A program made the translations under genes and the position numbers. The notes beneath the pieces were generated by a model. That model searched no databases. It was not told the DNA's origin and saw nothing but the letters and a program-made list of their open reading frames with translations. Shown in pieces: positions 15,563 to 24,234 of a stretch of 45,792 nt of DNA. The DNA is taken from the NCBI GenBank assembly GCA_934597175.1, contig CAKTQR010000016.1:1-45792 (forward strand). Direction: 5' to 3'. The stretch is from an uncultured Oscillospiraceae bacterium (GTDB taxonomy: Bacteria; Bacillota; Clostridia; Oscillospirales; Oscillospiraceae). The stretch's first letter is position 1; each line of letters opens with the position of its first letter.

Positions 15563-16843
15563 ATGAAATACGCATTCGTAAACGCAACCGTTCTCGACGG
15601 CAGCGAAAATATGCAGCCCATGAAGAATATGGTCATACTGGTCGAGGACGGCGTCATCAAGGCGATCGAGCCGTCGGCAGACAGCTTCGGCGATGTTGAG
15701 ATGATCGACCTTGAAGGCCGCTACCTCATGCCGGGGCTCATAAACCTGCATGTGCATCTGCCGGGCTCGGGTATGCCCAGCTACACCAAAAAGCAGAACG
15801 CCAAGACCGTTAACTTCCTTATGTCAAATATAGTGACGAGGTCGGTGGTTTATTCCCTTTGCTATAAATTTGCCCGCACGCAGCTGAAGTCGGGCGTTAC
15901 GACCATTCGCACCGTCGGCGGCCTGGGCAATATTGATTCAAGCATCCGCAACGATATAAATAAGGGCAAGCGCATCGGGCCGAGGATGCTCGTTTCGGAT
16001 ATGGCGGTCTCCGTGCCCGAGGGGCATATGGCGGGGCTGCTGGCGTATGAGGCTAAAAACGAGGACGACTGCGTCAAATATGTCCGCAAGATAGCCGAAA
16101 ACAAGCCCGACCTTATTAAGATAATGATAACCGGCGGCGTTCTCGACGCAAAGGTCAAGGGTGAGCCGGGTGTACTCAAGATGCCGCCGGAGCTTGTCCG
16201 TGCCTGCTGCGACGAGGCGCACAGGCTTGGCTACAAGGTGGCGGCGCATATAGAGTCCCCCGACGGACTGCGTGCTGCGCTCGAAAACGGCGTTGACACC
16301 GTTGAGCACGGCGCAGACCCAGACGAGGACATGATAAGGCTGTTCAAGGAAACGGGCGCTGTGCAGGTGTGCACGATATCTCCCGCCATCCCGGGTGCGT
16401 ACTTCCCCACCGAGGTCACGCACATGAGCGAGATGGGCAAGTTCAACAGCAACATCGTCATGGAGGGCATGATCGCCTGCGCAAAGAAAGCTCTTGCAAA
16501 CGGCATCACCGTTGGTCTGGGCACCGACACCGCCTGCCCCTTCGTCACGCACTACGACATGTGGCGTGAGCTTGTGTATTATAAGAAGTTTGTCGGCGTT
16601 TCGAACGCCTTTGCCCTGCACACGGCAACACAGATAAACGCAAAGATCGCCGGTATCGAGAACGAGACCGGCTCTGTCGAGGTCGGGAAATCGGCGGATT
16701 TCCTCATTACCGACGCCTCCCCGCTCGACGACCTGACCGCACTGCGCACGCCGTACATGGTGGTCATGAAGGGTAAGACCATAAAGCAGCCGAAGGTCAA
16801 AAAGTTCGACTATGTCGAGACCGAGCTCGACAAGCTGCTGTAA
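15563..16843 (+). CDS. metal-dependent amidohydrolase (imidazolonepropionase/prolidase-like)
   Basis: Binuclear-metal hydrolase of the amidohydrolase superfamily, cytoplasmic. The N-terminal beta-sandwich is followed by a TIM barrel with expected ligands: His63 and His65 (HVH), Lys186 in IKIMITGG (the usual carbamylated lysine), His229 (AAHIES), His249 (VEHG) and Asp322 (GLGTDT). ATG at 15563 follows AAAGGGGG by 7 nt; the longer upstream frame includes the promoter. Product 426 residues, complete. Relatives cleave dipeptides or cyclic amides. It may release the carboxylate that the next gene's ligase activates; this is inferred from adjacency only. Confidence 0.88.
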   Translation: MKYAFVNATVLDGSENMQPMKNMVILVEDGVIKAIEPSADSFGDVEMIDLEGRYLMPGLINLHVHLPGSGMPSYTKKQNAKTVNFLMSNIVTRSVVYSLCYKFARTQLKSGVTTIRTVGGLGNIDSSIRNDINKGKRIGPRMLVSDMAVSVPEGHMAGLLAYEAKNEDDCVKYVRKIAENKPDLIKIMITGGVLDAKVKGEPGVLKMPPELVRACCDEAHRLGYKVAAHIESPDGLRAALENGVDTVEHGADPDEDMIRLFKETGAVQVCTISPAIPGAYFPTEVTHMSEMGKFNSNIVMEGMIACAKKALANGITVGLGTDTACPFVTHYDMWRELVYYKKFVGVSNAFALHTATQINAKIAGIENETGSVEVGKSADFLITDASPLDDLTALRTPYMVVMKGKTIKQPKVKKFDYVETELDKLL

Positions 16844-16853
16844 ACATACAAAT

Positions 16854-16888
16854 ACCCCGGCGGTACGGCGTACCGTCGGGGTGTTTTT
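16854..16888 (+). terminator. terminator after the amidohydrolase gene (repeat copy 1)
   Basis: 13-bp stem ACCCCGGCGGTAC / GTACCGTCGGGGT with loop GGC and tail GTTTTT. The same two arms recur after the next gene with a different loop. Confidence 0.85.
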
Positions 16889-17048
16889 CGCAGCAGAAAC
16901 CGTTTTCATCGGGCAAAGTTCATAAATGTACAAGATAGTGCCATTATTAACTATTGCTTAGTCCGCCTAAATATGCCATCATTTTCTTAACAGGCTATTT
17001 TAGCCAAAACTGCATTTTTAAATATGTTGTCAATGAGGAGAGATAAGG

Positions 17049-18767
17049 ATGGACGAGCAGAAAATGACGGGCTATGCGTCAATAGACAAGCCGTGGCTTA
17101 AGTATTACACCGACGAAGCGATAAACGCCGAGCTTCCGCATTGCACCGTTTACGAGTACCTGTGGGAGAACAACAAGGAGCACCTTGACGATATCGCCAT
17201 CGAGTATTTTGGGCGTAAGATAAGCTATAGGAAGCTGTTTGAGAACATTGACCGCACCGCCGCAGCATTTGCAGCACTGGGTGTTCGCAAGGGCGATATC
17301 GTCTCGCTTGTAATGCTCAACAGCCCTGAAACGATTTGCACCATTTACGCCCTGAACAAGCTTGGTGCAATAAGCAACATTATTGAGCCTCGCACAAACA
17401 ACGAGCTCATTGTTAAAAGAATAAATGACACCAATTCAAAAGCAGTCATCGTGCACGACATTTTCAAGAGCAAGCTCAAAGAGTTTGACTTGTGCGTTGA
17501 TTTTGCCGTCGTAGTTTCACTTAAACACTCAATGCCAAGCTTAATGAAGCTCGGCTACGAGTTCAAGGTTGGAAAGAAAATTTCAAGCTGCAATTTGAAA
17601 TGTCGTGAAATTAACTGGTCTGAATTTCTAGCGAACGACGCCTTGCCCGCAGTTGCCGAGTACAGTCCGGATACAGCAGCCATAATCATATACACCGGCG
17701 GAACGACGGGCATCTCTAAAGGCGCAATGCTTTCTAACGATGCATTGAACAATATTGTTGTACACCAAAAAAGCTCTAATCCGTGCATGGTGAGAGGCGA
17801 CACTTTCCTTGACATTATGCCGCCGTTTATCGCCTATGGTTTGGCATGCGGTGTTCATATTCCGTTATGTGTAGGGATGAAAAGTATCCTGATACCCAAC
17901 TTTTCTCCGAGTGACTTCGGAAAACTGATTAAAAAGCACAAGCCAAATCATGTTTTGGGTGTCCCCGCATTTTGGGCATCGCTCGAAAAAGACGGCGCTA
18001 TGCACGGTCACGATTTGTCGTACCTAAAAAGCGCAATAACCGGTGGCGACAGAATAAACGCCGAAACAGAAAAAGCAATAAATCGTTTCCTGTTTGAGCA
18101 CAACAGCAAAGTTGCCATTACAAAAGGCTATGGAATGACCGAAGCATGCTCGTCTGTCACTTTTACTTCATCCCCGGAGAACAACAAAATCGAAAGTGTC
18201 GGCATACCTCAAGTACATAACATTTTCAAAGTAATTGACACCGACACGAATAAAGAGCTGCTTTATAATGAATCCGGTGAAATATGTTTTACCGGTCCTA
18301 CCGTGATGCTCGGATACTATAACGATCCCACCGAAACCGAGAATGTAATAAGAACACACGAAGAAGGTCGTAAGTGGATACACTCGCACGACATTGGATA
18401 TATAGATATGGATGGAGTCATATTTATCATCGACAGGATGAAGCGGATGCTGATACGCCCCGACGGACACAATGTTTGGCCGTCTCAGATAGAAAGCGTC
18501 ATCTGCTCCCACCCTGCCGTTGCACAATGCTCCGTTGTCGGCAAAAAGGTCGACGGCAGCAAAAGCGGCGTACTGCCTGCGGCATTTGTTGTGGTAAACG
18601 GGAAATACGAGCACGAAAGGCTCAGGCAGGAGCTTATGAAGCTCAATCTCGAAAAGCTTCCCGAGCGTGATGTTGCGCAGTATTACTACTTTGTCGATGC
18701 GCTTCCACTCACGCCGGTCGGCAAGGTCGATTACCGCAGACTTGAGGAGATGGCAAACGGCAAATAA
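17049..18767 (+). CDS. AMP-forming acyl-CoA ligase (CaiC-like)
   Basis: Activates a carboxylate to its CoA thioester through an acyl-adenylate (ANL superfamily). The P-loop YTGGTTGISKG is at residues 215-225, the KGYGMTEACSS motif and the hinge region GYIDMDG..IDRMKRMLI follow, and the C-terminal catalytic Lys559 is in PLTPVGKVD. Length 572. GAGGAGA precedes the ATG by about 7 nt. The central part (about 17400-18460) is visibly more AT-rich than both ends and the neighbours, suggesting mosaic ancestry. It lies beside a CaiB-like transferase, ETF and acyl-CoA dehydrogenase genes, so it probably primes that pathway. No strong promoter was found in 16889-17048. Confidence 0.9.
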   Translation: MDEQKMTGYASIDKPWLKYYTDEAINAELPHCTVYEYLWENNKEHLDDIAIEYFGRKISYRKLFENIDRTAAAFAALGVRKGDIVSLVMLNSPETICTIYALNKLGAISNIIEPRTNNELIVKRINDTNSKAVIVHDIFKSKLKEFDLCVDFAVVVSLKHSMPSLMKLGYEFKVGKKISSCNLKCREINWSEFLANDALPAVAEYSPDTAAIIIYTGGTTGISKGAMLSNDALNNIVVHQKSSNPCMVRGDTFLDIMPPFIAYGLACGVHIPLCVGMKSILIPNFSPSDFGKLIKKHKPNHVLGVPAFWASLEKDGAMHGHDLSYLKSAITGGDRINAETEKAINRFLFEHNSKVAITKGYGMTEACSSVTFTSSPENNKIESVGIPQVHNIFKVIDTDTNKELLYNESGEICFTGPTVMLGYYNDPTETENVIRTHEEGRKWIHSHDIGYIDMDGVIFIIDRMKRMLIRPDGHNVWPSQIESVICSHPAVAQCSVVGKKVDGSKSGVLPAAFVVVNGKYEHERLRQELMKLNLEKLPERDVAQYYYFVDALPLTPVGKVDYRRLEEMANGK

Positions 18768-18773
18768 AAAAAC

Positions 18774-18810
18774 AAACACCCCGGCGGTACAGTGTACCGT
18801 CGGGGTGTTT
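18774..18810 (+). terminator. terminator after the acyl-CoA ligase gene (repeat copy 2)
   Basis: 17-bp stem built on the same ACCCCGGCGGTAC / GTACCGTCGGGGT arms as at 16854, extended by AAAC/GTTT, loop AGT. A different loop on identical arms suggests duplication followed by drift. Confidence 0.8.
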
Positions 18811-18943
18811 GGCTGTCTGCGCCACATGAAAACGCAGACCAAGCCGGTGTAGGGGGGATAAATGAGGGGGATTCATGAATTGAGGATGGGGGTTAGGTGT
18901 AACACATATATGAAAGGCTCATGTGGGGCGTAATTATCGTATG

Positions 18944-19420
18944 TTAATCGCTCTCACATCGGAGCAGCAGTTCGTTTACCGCCGGGGGCACGAGGCCGGA
19001 AAAATCCTTGCGGTATTTGCTCAGCTCCGCTATGAGCGACGAGGAGATGCCTGAGTTATCGGCTCGGAAGTACACCGTTTCGAGTTTTGGGGCGATGAGC
19101 TTGTTGACGGCGGCTATGTTTTCCTCGTAGTCGTAGTCCATGCGGTTGCGCAGCCCTCGGATTGTGTAGCCGATGTCGTTTTCGATGCAGAAATCGGCGA
19201 CAACGCCGTCGTGGATGCACACGGTGCAATTGGTAAGACCGTCGTCTTTAAGTGTGCGGGCTATGGCAGCCTGCATGAGCTGCGCCGGATAGCGTCTGCG
19301 CTTTTCGGAGTTGACGGCAATGACGATATACAGCCGGTCGAACAGGACGGCTGCTTTTTTTACGATATCATGATGGCCGTTGGTGTAGCAGTCAAAGCTG
19401 CCTGCGTATACTGCGTTCAT
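18944..19420 (-). CDS. coaD: phosphopantetheine adenylyltransferase, divergent
   Basis: Nucleotidyltransferase that makes dephospho-CoA from 4'-phosphopantetheine and ATP, the penultimate step of CoA synthesis. The T/HxGH motif is TNGH at residues 13-16, preceded by YAGSFD; IRGLRNRMDYDYE and ISSSLIAEL match the family. The usual GSFDP proline is Cys11, and the segment after KRRRYPA differs from common CoaD. Length 158 is normal. AAGGAAGGG precedes the ATG. It is the last gene of the minus-strand acyl-CoA operon, 95 bp after the CoA-transferase, and could supply CoA to it. A second, housekeeping copy elsewhere is possible. Confidence 0.87.
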   Translation of the reverse strand: MNAVYAGSFDCYTNGHHDIVKKAAVLFDRLYIVIAVNSEKRRRYPAQLMQAAIARTLKDDGLTNCTVCIHDGVVADFCIENDIGYTIRGLRNRMDYDYEENIAAVNKLIAPKLETVYFRADNSGISSSLIAELSKYRKDFSGLVPPAVNELLLRCESD

Positions 19421-19446
19421 TATTCAGCCCTTCCTTCTTGGGGGGT

Positions 19447-19474
19447 GCTCCGCAGGGCTAATGCCCTGCGGAGC
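19447..19474. other. intercistronic hairpin between CoA-transferase and coaD
   Basis: Perfect 12-bp stem GCTCCGCAGGGC / GCCCTGCGGAGC with loop TAAT. No T run follows on the minus strand, so it looks like an mRNA-processing or stabilising hairpin, or a weak terminator, between the two genes. Confidence 0.65.
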
Positions 19475-19515
19475 TTGGGGAGAAATAATTAATAAGGAGA
19501 ATTAGGTTAAGTGAA

Positions 19516-20772
19516 TCAGATAAGGTTCTTTGCCTTCAGGTCTGCGATCTTGGCATCGTCATAGCCGAGCAGATCCTTGAGGATGGTGTTGGTATCCTGA
19601 CCGAGTGCGGGAGCGCCGCGCCATACCTGGCCCGGAGTGCCGGACATCTTGGGAACGATACCGAATGCGGTGACTTCCTTGCCGAGAGTCTGATCCTCGT
19701 ACTTGATGAAGTCGTTGCGCTTCTGATAGTGCTCGTTTGCAAGGCAGTCCTTTGCGCCCATTACACGGCTGCAGGGGACCTTGAACTTTGCCATTGCGTC
19801 CTCGATCTCCTGTGCGGTACGCTCTGCGCACCACTCGATGGTCTTGGCGTCGAGCTCCTTGCCCTTTTCGGATGCAACAGCTTCAATGCCGGAGGAGCAA
19901 TCCTTGTAGTTAAAGTACTCAAGGTCGAGACCCATTGCCTGAATGGCTCTCTTGTAAACGCCCGGGCCGAATGCGCCGAGAGCGACATCGTAGCCGTCGG
20001 AGGACTTGAACAGGCCGTAGGGCTGGAAGGCTGCGGACTTGTTGCCGGAACGGGTGTTCTCACGGCCTGCCATGGTGTAGGAGGTGTACAGGTCGCAGCA
20101 GTAGCTTGCCTGGACCTCGAACTGTGCGATATCGACGATCTGGCCTTCGCCGCCCTTGAGGACATTGATGTATGCAGCCAGAACTGCGAATACGGTAGCA
20201 TATGCGGAGGTGAAGTCATTCAGCCAGGGCTTGCCGACGACGGGGTCGCCGTCACGCTCGCCGTTGAGACCCATCCAGCCGGAGAATGCCTGACCGATCA
20301 TGTCGTAGGAGGCACGGTCGCAGTATTCGGGCAGGCCGCCGAATCTGGGGTTGCCGTAACCGCTGATGTGGGCAATGATGAGCTTGGGGTTGACCTCGAG
20401 CAGCTCCTCGTCACGGATGCCGAGCTTTTCGAGCCAAACCATGTTCTCCATGAACACATCGGCTTCCTTGATAAGGCCGAAGAACAGTTCCTTGACCTCG
20501 GGGTGCTTGAGGTTGAGCTCAAGGGAGAGAGACAGCTTGTTGCGGCCGTCCTGTGCCCAGGAGGTGCTGACGGTCTTGCCGTCCTCGGATGCAAAGGGAG
20601 CGAGAACACGCAGAGTGTCGCCGACGCCGGGACGCTCGATGTGGATGACCTCTGCACCAAAGTCGGCGAGCAGGGTCGCTGCGTAAGGCATTGCGATAAG
20701 AGAGCCGGAATCGATAACACGCATTCCTGCGAAAGGACCGTACTTGGGGATGATCTGTTTGCGTTCGCTCAT
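19516..20772 (-). CDS. family III CoA-transferase, CaiB-like
   Basis: Moves CoA between acyl-CoA and free acids via an aspartyl intermediate (CaiB/BaiF family). It resembles carnitine CoA-transferase along its length: GPFAGMRVIDSG at the N-terminus, GAEVIHIERPGVGD, HISGYG, QAFSGWMGLNG and a C-terminal PGQVWRGAPALGQDT stretch. The catalytic Asp is Asp186 (LNDFTSAY). Length 418 is normal for the family. Downstream of acd-etfB-etfA on the same strand, it probably shuttles CoA between the product and substrate of the pathway. Substrate could be a betaine, an aryl-acrylate or another enoate; not decidable here. Confidence 0.92.
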   Translation of the reverse strand: MSERKQIIPKYGPFAGMRVIDSGSLIAMPYAATLLADFGAEVIHIERPGVGDTLRVLAPFASEDGKTVSTSWAQDGRNKLSLSLELNLKHPEVKELFFGLIKEADVFMENMVWLEKLGIRDEELLEVNPKLIIAHISGYGNPRFGGLPEYCDRASYDMIGQAFSGWMGLNGERDGDPVVGKPWLNDFTSAYATVFAVLAAYINVLKGGEGQIVDIAQFEVQASYCCDLYTSYTMAGRENTRSGNKSAAFQPYGLFKSSDGYDVALGAFGPGVYKRAIQAMGLDLEYFNYKDCSSGIEAVASEKGKELDAKTIEWCAERTAQEIEDAMAKFKVPCSRVMGAKDCLANEHYQKRNDFIKYEDQTLGKEVTAFGIVPKMSGTPGQVWRGAPALGQDTNTILKDLLGYDDAKIADLKAKNLI

Positions 20773-20823
20773 TTTAATAATCTCCTTTGAATTAATATTT
20801 TTTTAACAAAATTTCTTCGTTAT

Positions 20824-20860
20824 ATGCTGCGGCCGCCGGGGGGCATGGTGACCGCAGCAT
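20824..20860. other. hairpin between etfA and the CoA-transferase gene
   Basis: Stem ATGCTGCGG / CCGCAGCAT (9 bp) enclosing a 19-nt C/G-rich loop, in the 132-bp gap between etfA and the transferase on the minus strand. No T run. May tune expression between the two halves of the operon. Confidence 0.5.
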
Positions 20861-20904
20861 GTGATTTTAACCAAGCTGACGGAAACCGAACGGTTCCTGT
20901 CAAC

Positions 20905-21903
20905 TTATGCCCTGCGGTTTTTGATCTCTGCGATGACTGCGGGGAGCACGGCCTTGAAGTCGGTCACTGCGCCGTAGTGGGAGATGTCAAATATCGGAGA
21001 GGCTGCGTTGTGGTTTATGCTGACTATGCACTTGGAGTTCTGCATGCCGACCTGATACTGCACAGAGCCGGAGATGGCGACATTGATGATCATGTCGGGC
21101 TTGACGGCAGTGCCGGACTGGCCGATCTGCGCATCGTGGGGCAAAAAGCCGTTGTCGACGAGAGGTCTGGAGGCTGCGAGCTGGCCGCCGAGGAGGTCTG
21201 CAAGCTCCTTGAGCAGCGCAAGCTCCTGCTCGTTCTTTACGCCTCTGCCGCCTGCGACGAGAACGCTTGCGTGGTCGATGGGTACGCCGGTGATGACCTT
21301 CGGCTCAACGCTGAGCACCTCGTAGCACTCTTCCTTGTCGACCGTGACGGTCTCGGTGATGACCTCGCCCTTGCGGGTCTCGTCCGGCTCCAGAGGAGTG
21401 AAGATCTTCGGACGAACGGTCACCATCTGCGGCCTGCACTCTAGGATGACGATGTGTGCAAGGATGCTGCCACCGTATGCAGGAGTGGTCTGATAAAACA
21501 CATCATCTTCATCGTAGCCGAGGTCGATTGCGTCGGCAGTCAGGCCGGTCTTGAGGGATATCATCATGCGGGGGGCGAAATCACGGCCGAGGCTGGTCGC
21601 CGGGTACATGATTATCGAGGGCTTGTACTTCTCGGCAAGCTGAGTGAGAGCCTGCTGATAGGGTCTTGCGCTGTAGGATGCGAGGTTTTCGTTTTCTGCG
21701 ACGATGACCTGATCTGCGCCGCCTGCGATGAGGCCGGCTGCCAGATGAGAGACCTTGCTGCCGAGGAGGACAGCGGTGATGGTCTCGCCGTTATGGGCCT
21801 TGAGCTCCTGTGCCTTTGCAAGCAGCTCAAGCGTTACGGGATTGAGCGTTCCGTTCTGCTGTTCGGCAAATATCCATATGCCTTTGTAATCTTCCTTTGC
21901 CAT
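20905..21903 (-). CDS. etfA: electron transfer flavoprotein, alpha subunit
   Basis: FAD-carrying half of ETF, which takes electrons from (or gives them to) acyl-CoA dehydrogenase. The C-terminal FAD domain shows AGGRGV, AASRPLVDNGF, IGQSG and ISGSVQYQVGM, ending with INHNAASPIFDISHYG. ATG at 21903 is chosen because AGGAGG is 10 nt upstream; the longer frame overlaps etfB. Product 332 residues. It lies 13 bp after etfB in the order acd-etfB-etfA, the order found for acyl-CoA reductase complexes of anaerobic clostridia. Confidence 0.95.
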   Translation of the reverse strand: MAKEDYKGIWIFAEQQNGTLNPVTLELLAKAQELKAHNGETITAVLLGSKVSHLAAGLIAGGADQVIVAENENLASYSARPYQQALTQLAEKYKPSIIMYPATSLGRDFAPRMMISLKTGLTADAIDLGYDEDDVFYQTTPAYGGSILAHIVILECRPQMVTVRPKIFTPLEPDETRKGEVITETVTVDKEECYEVLSVEPKVITGVPIDHASVLVAGGRGVKNEQELALLKELADLLGGQLAASRPLVDNGFLPHDAQIGQSGTAVKPDMIINVAISGSVQYQVGMQNSKCIVSINHNAASPIFDISHYGAVTDFKAVLPAVIAEIKNRRA

Positions 21904-21916
21904 TTGCCAAACCTCC

Positions 21917-22699
21917 TCAGACCAAATGCTCATTTTCGAGCATGTCAACGAATTTTGCTGCTATCTCTTCGGGGCTGCCCTCGAAGTAGGTGGTGTCGGT
22001 ATTGCGCTTGGGCGGCTCGAACACGACCTTGGTCGACGACGGCGAGCCGGGGATGCCGGTCTGAGCCGTGTCTGCGCCGAGTGCCTCGGCGTTCCAGGTG
22101 GCACGGGGCTTTTTGAGCCCCTTCATGATGTTTATGGGCGTGGGGTAACGGGGGGTGTTTATCTCCGCAGTTACCGTTACGAGTGCCGGAAGCTTTGCAC
22201 GCACCTTCTCGGTGCTGTCCTCGAGGACACGGTCGCAGTAGACCCAGCCGTCCTGAACATCGATGCTCGAGGCGAGGGTTATCTGCGGGATGCCGAGGAA
22301 CGCTGCGGTGGCAGGACCGGTCTGCGCCGTGTCGCCGTCAACGGCGTGGCGGCCGAACAGCAGCAGGTCGTAATTGCCGACCTTCTCTGCGCCCTTTGCG
22401 AGGGTGTAAGCGGTGGCGAGGGTATCTGCGCCGCCGAAGGCACGGTCAGACAGCAGGTACGCTTCGTCGCAGCCGAGTGCAAGAGCCTTCTTGAGCACAT
22501 CCTCTGCCTGGGGAGGACCCATGCAGATGGCGACTACCGTTGCGCCGTACTTCTCTTTAAGCTGGATAGCGGCCTCAACTGCGTTTGCGTCGAGGGGATT
22601 TATCATGCTGGCAACACCGTCACGCTTGAGATTGCCGCGCTCGTCGAGCTTGACATCGTCCGTGTCGGGCACTTGCTTTACAAATACAAGTATTTTCAT
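21917..22699 (-). CDS. etfB: electron transfer flavoprotein, beta subunit
   Basis: Nucleotide-binding half of ETF, pairing with EtfA. Marks: MKILVFVKQVPDT at the N-terminus, INPLDANAVEAA, and DGDTAQTGP in the loop that in bifurcating ETFs contacts a second FAD. Presence of that loop suggests NADH-linked electron bifurcation or at least an FAD rather than AMP in the beta subunit; this is inference. Length 260. GGAGAG precedes the ATG. It begins 31 bp after the acyl-CoA dehydrogenase gene. Confidence 0.95.
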   Translation of the reverse strand: MKILVFVKQVPDTDDVKLDERGNLKRDGVASMINPLDANAVEAAIQLKEKYGATVVAICMGPPQAEDVLKKALALGCDEAYLLSDRAFGGADTLATAYTLAKGAEKVGNYDLLLFGRHAVDGDTAQTGPATAAFLGIPQITLASSIDVQDGWVYCDRVLEDSTEKVRAKLPALVTVTAEINTPRYPTPINIMKGLKKPRATWNAEALGADTAQTGIPGSPSSTKVVFEPPKRNTDTTYFEGSPEEIAAKFVDMLENEHLV

Positions 22700-22730
22700 C
22701 TTTCTCTCTCCAATTGTTTAGTGCTTTGTC

Positions 22731-23876
22731 TTATGCAAGGACTGCGCCGCTGACGACCATGCGCTGGATCTCGCTGGTGCCCTCGCCGATCTCGAGCAGC
22801 TTTGCATCACGGTACAGGCGCTCGACATGGAACTCTGCACTGTAGCCGTTGCCGCCGAGGACCTGGATGCACTCATCGCAGATCTCCTTGCACCACTTGG
22901 AGCTCATGAGCTTGAGCATGGCAGCTTCTGCCGAGTGGCGCTCGCCGTTTGCCTTCATCTCTGCGGTATCCCATACCATCAGATCCATTGCACGGATCTT
23001 TGCAGCCATGTCGGCGAACTTGAAGGAAACGCCCTGGTATGCCTTGATGGGTTTGCCGAAGGTGGTGCGCTCGTTGGCGTATGCCTTGGCGATCTCCATT
23101 GCGTGCTGGGAAAGGCCGGAGGCGATAGAGCCGATGGAGATGCGTGCGCCGTCAAGAGCCATCATTGCGACCTTGAAGCCCAGACCCTCTCTGCCGACAC
23201 GGTCGCACTCGGGGATGCGGATGTTGTCAAAGCTAAGCTCGCAGGTTGCCGAGCCTCTCATGCCCATCTTGTGCTCGAACTTGCCGATGGTCAGACCCTC
23301 TGCGTCCTTGGGGACGATGAAAACGGAGATGCCCTTTGCACCTGCGTTGGGGTCGGTCTTTGCCATGATGAGGTAGTAGTCTGCAACGCCGGAGTTGGTG
23401 ATCCATGCCTTACCGCCGTTGAGGATATAAGAGCCGTCGGCCTGCTTTTCGGCAATGGACTTGATGCCCGCTGCGTCAGAACCTGCGGAAGCCTCGGTCA
23501 GACCGAATGCGAAAACCTTGCCCTCAGCTGCGAGGGGGAGATACTTTGCCTTCTGCTCGTCGTTGCCGTGAACGAGGATCATGTCGGATGCCAGCCAGTT
23601 TGCGTCGAGGTAAAGAGCGATGCTTGCGCTGCCCTTAGCAAGCTCGTTGACAACTATCTGGGAGGTGATGGCGTCACCGCCGCCGCCGCCGTACTGCTCG
23701 GGAATGTGGATGCCCATCAGACCGGTCTCGACGAGCTTGGAGTAGATCTGCTGGTAGATCTCCATGTTGAAGGAGAAGGTCTCGTCCATTGCCTTGTCAT
23801 AGGGTGCAACTTCGTTCTTGGTGAATTCTCTGACCATGTCTCTGATCATAAGCTGCTCTTCTGTGAATTTGTACAT
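22731..23876 (-). CDS. acyl-CoA dehydrogenase
   Basis: Flavin enzyme that oxidises acyl-CoA or, with ETF in anaerobes, reduces an enoyl-CoA. Family marks are FGLTEASAGSDA, the ITNSGVADYYL segment, RTTFGKPIKAYQGV, QVLGGNGYSAE and the catalytic base Glu365 in IGEGTSEIQ, the short-chain/butyryl-CoA position. Length 381. GGAGG lies 8 nt before the ATG. First gene of the minus operon acd-etfB-etfA-CoA transferase-coaD, from a promoter about 150 nt upstream. Confidence 0.94.
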   Translation of the reverse strand: MYKFTEEQLMIRDMVREFTKNEVAPYDKAMDETFSFNMEIYQQIYSKLVETGLMGIHIPEQYGGGGGDAITSQIVVNELAKGSASIALYLDANWLASDMILVHGNDEQKAKYLPLAAEGKVFAFGLTEASAGSDAAGIKSIAEKQADGSYILNGGKAWITNSGVADYYLIMAKTDPNAGAKGISVFIVPKDAEGLTIGKFEHKMGMRGSATCELSFDNIRIPECDRVGREGLGFKVAMMALDGARISIGSIASGLSQHAMEIAKAYANERTTFGKPIKAYQGVSFKFADMAAKIRAMDLMVWDTAEMKANGERHSAEAAMLKLMSSKWCKEICDECIQVLGGNGYSAEFHVERLYRDAKLLEIGEGTSEIQRMVVSGAVLA

Positions 23877-23987
23877 TGTGCATTCCTCCGTTAAAAGTAT
23901 TTTGTTTCCCTTTGTTTGTCGAGTGTTGCATAACAGATTTAGAATTTGTCGTTTGTTTCGTCTTTTCTGTTATAATACAGATTTAAA

Positions 23988-24150
23988 ACTGTTTTTGGTT
24001 TTGAGCTTTAACACTCGGTTTCTATGTGAACAAATTAACATAACTAAGACAGAATGTCAACTGTTTTGGATGTTTGTTCATACTTTTCGGCACTTGGTAC
24101 AAAGTGCGCTTTCGGACAATAACAGTATCACCCGCCTTTAATATAACAGT
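23988..24150. promoter_or_regulatory. cluster of ACTGTT/AACAGT sites, candidate regulator binding region
   Basis: ACTGTT at 23988-23993 and 24060-24065 (both within ACTGTTTT), and its complement AACAGT at 24121-24126 and 24145-24150. A further dyad CTGT-N6-ACAG lies at 23967-23980. About 0.2 copies of a given hexamer on both strands would be expected in this 418-bp spacer. The sites flank the -35 of the minus operon. The spacer 23877-24294 holds these sites and two divergent promoters; no gene was seen. Confidence 0.4.
24032..24060 (-). promoter_or_regulatory. promoter of the acd-etfBA-transferase operon
   Basis: On the minus strand: perfect -35 TTGACA (24055-24060), 17-bp spacer, -10 TAATTT (24032-24037). 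The leader to the first ATG would be about 150 nt. Confidence 0.6.
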
Positions 24151-24234
24151 TGCTCGGATAAGGCCGAAAATTTAGACATATTCTCAAAATTGTTATACAA
24201 CACTTCGACAATCTTTTGACATGCAGCATTTTTC

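Noticed and set aside
19729..20790. 353-codon open frame opposite the CoA-transferase
   Set aside because: Shadow frame with no motifs; low-complexity Leu/Val/Gly composition typical of antisense reading.
23818..24141. 107-codon frame opposite the acd promoter region
   Set aside because: Starts within the acd gene on the other strand, no ribosome site, Leu/Phe/Ser-rich composition typical of AT-rich non-coding DNA.
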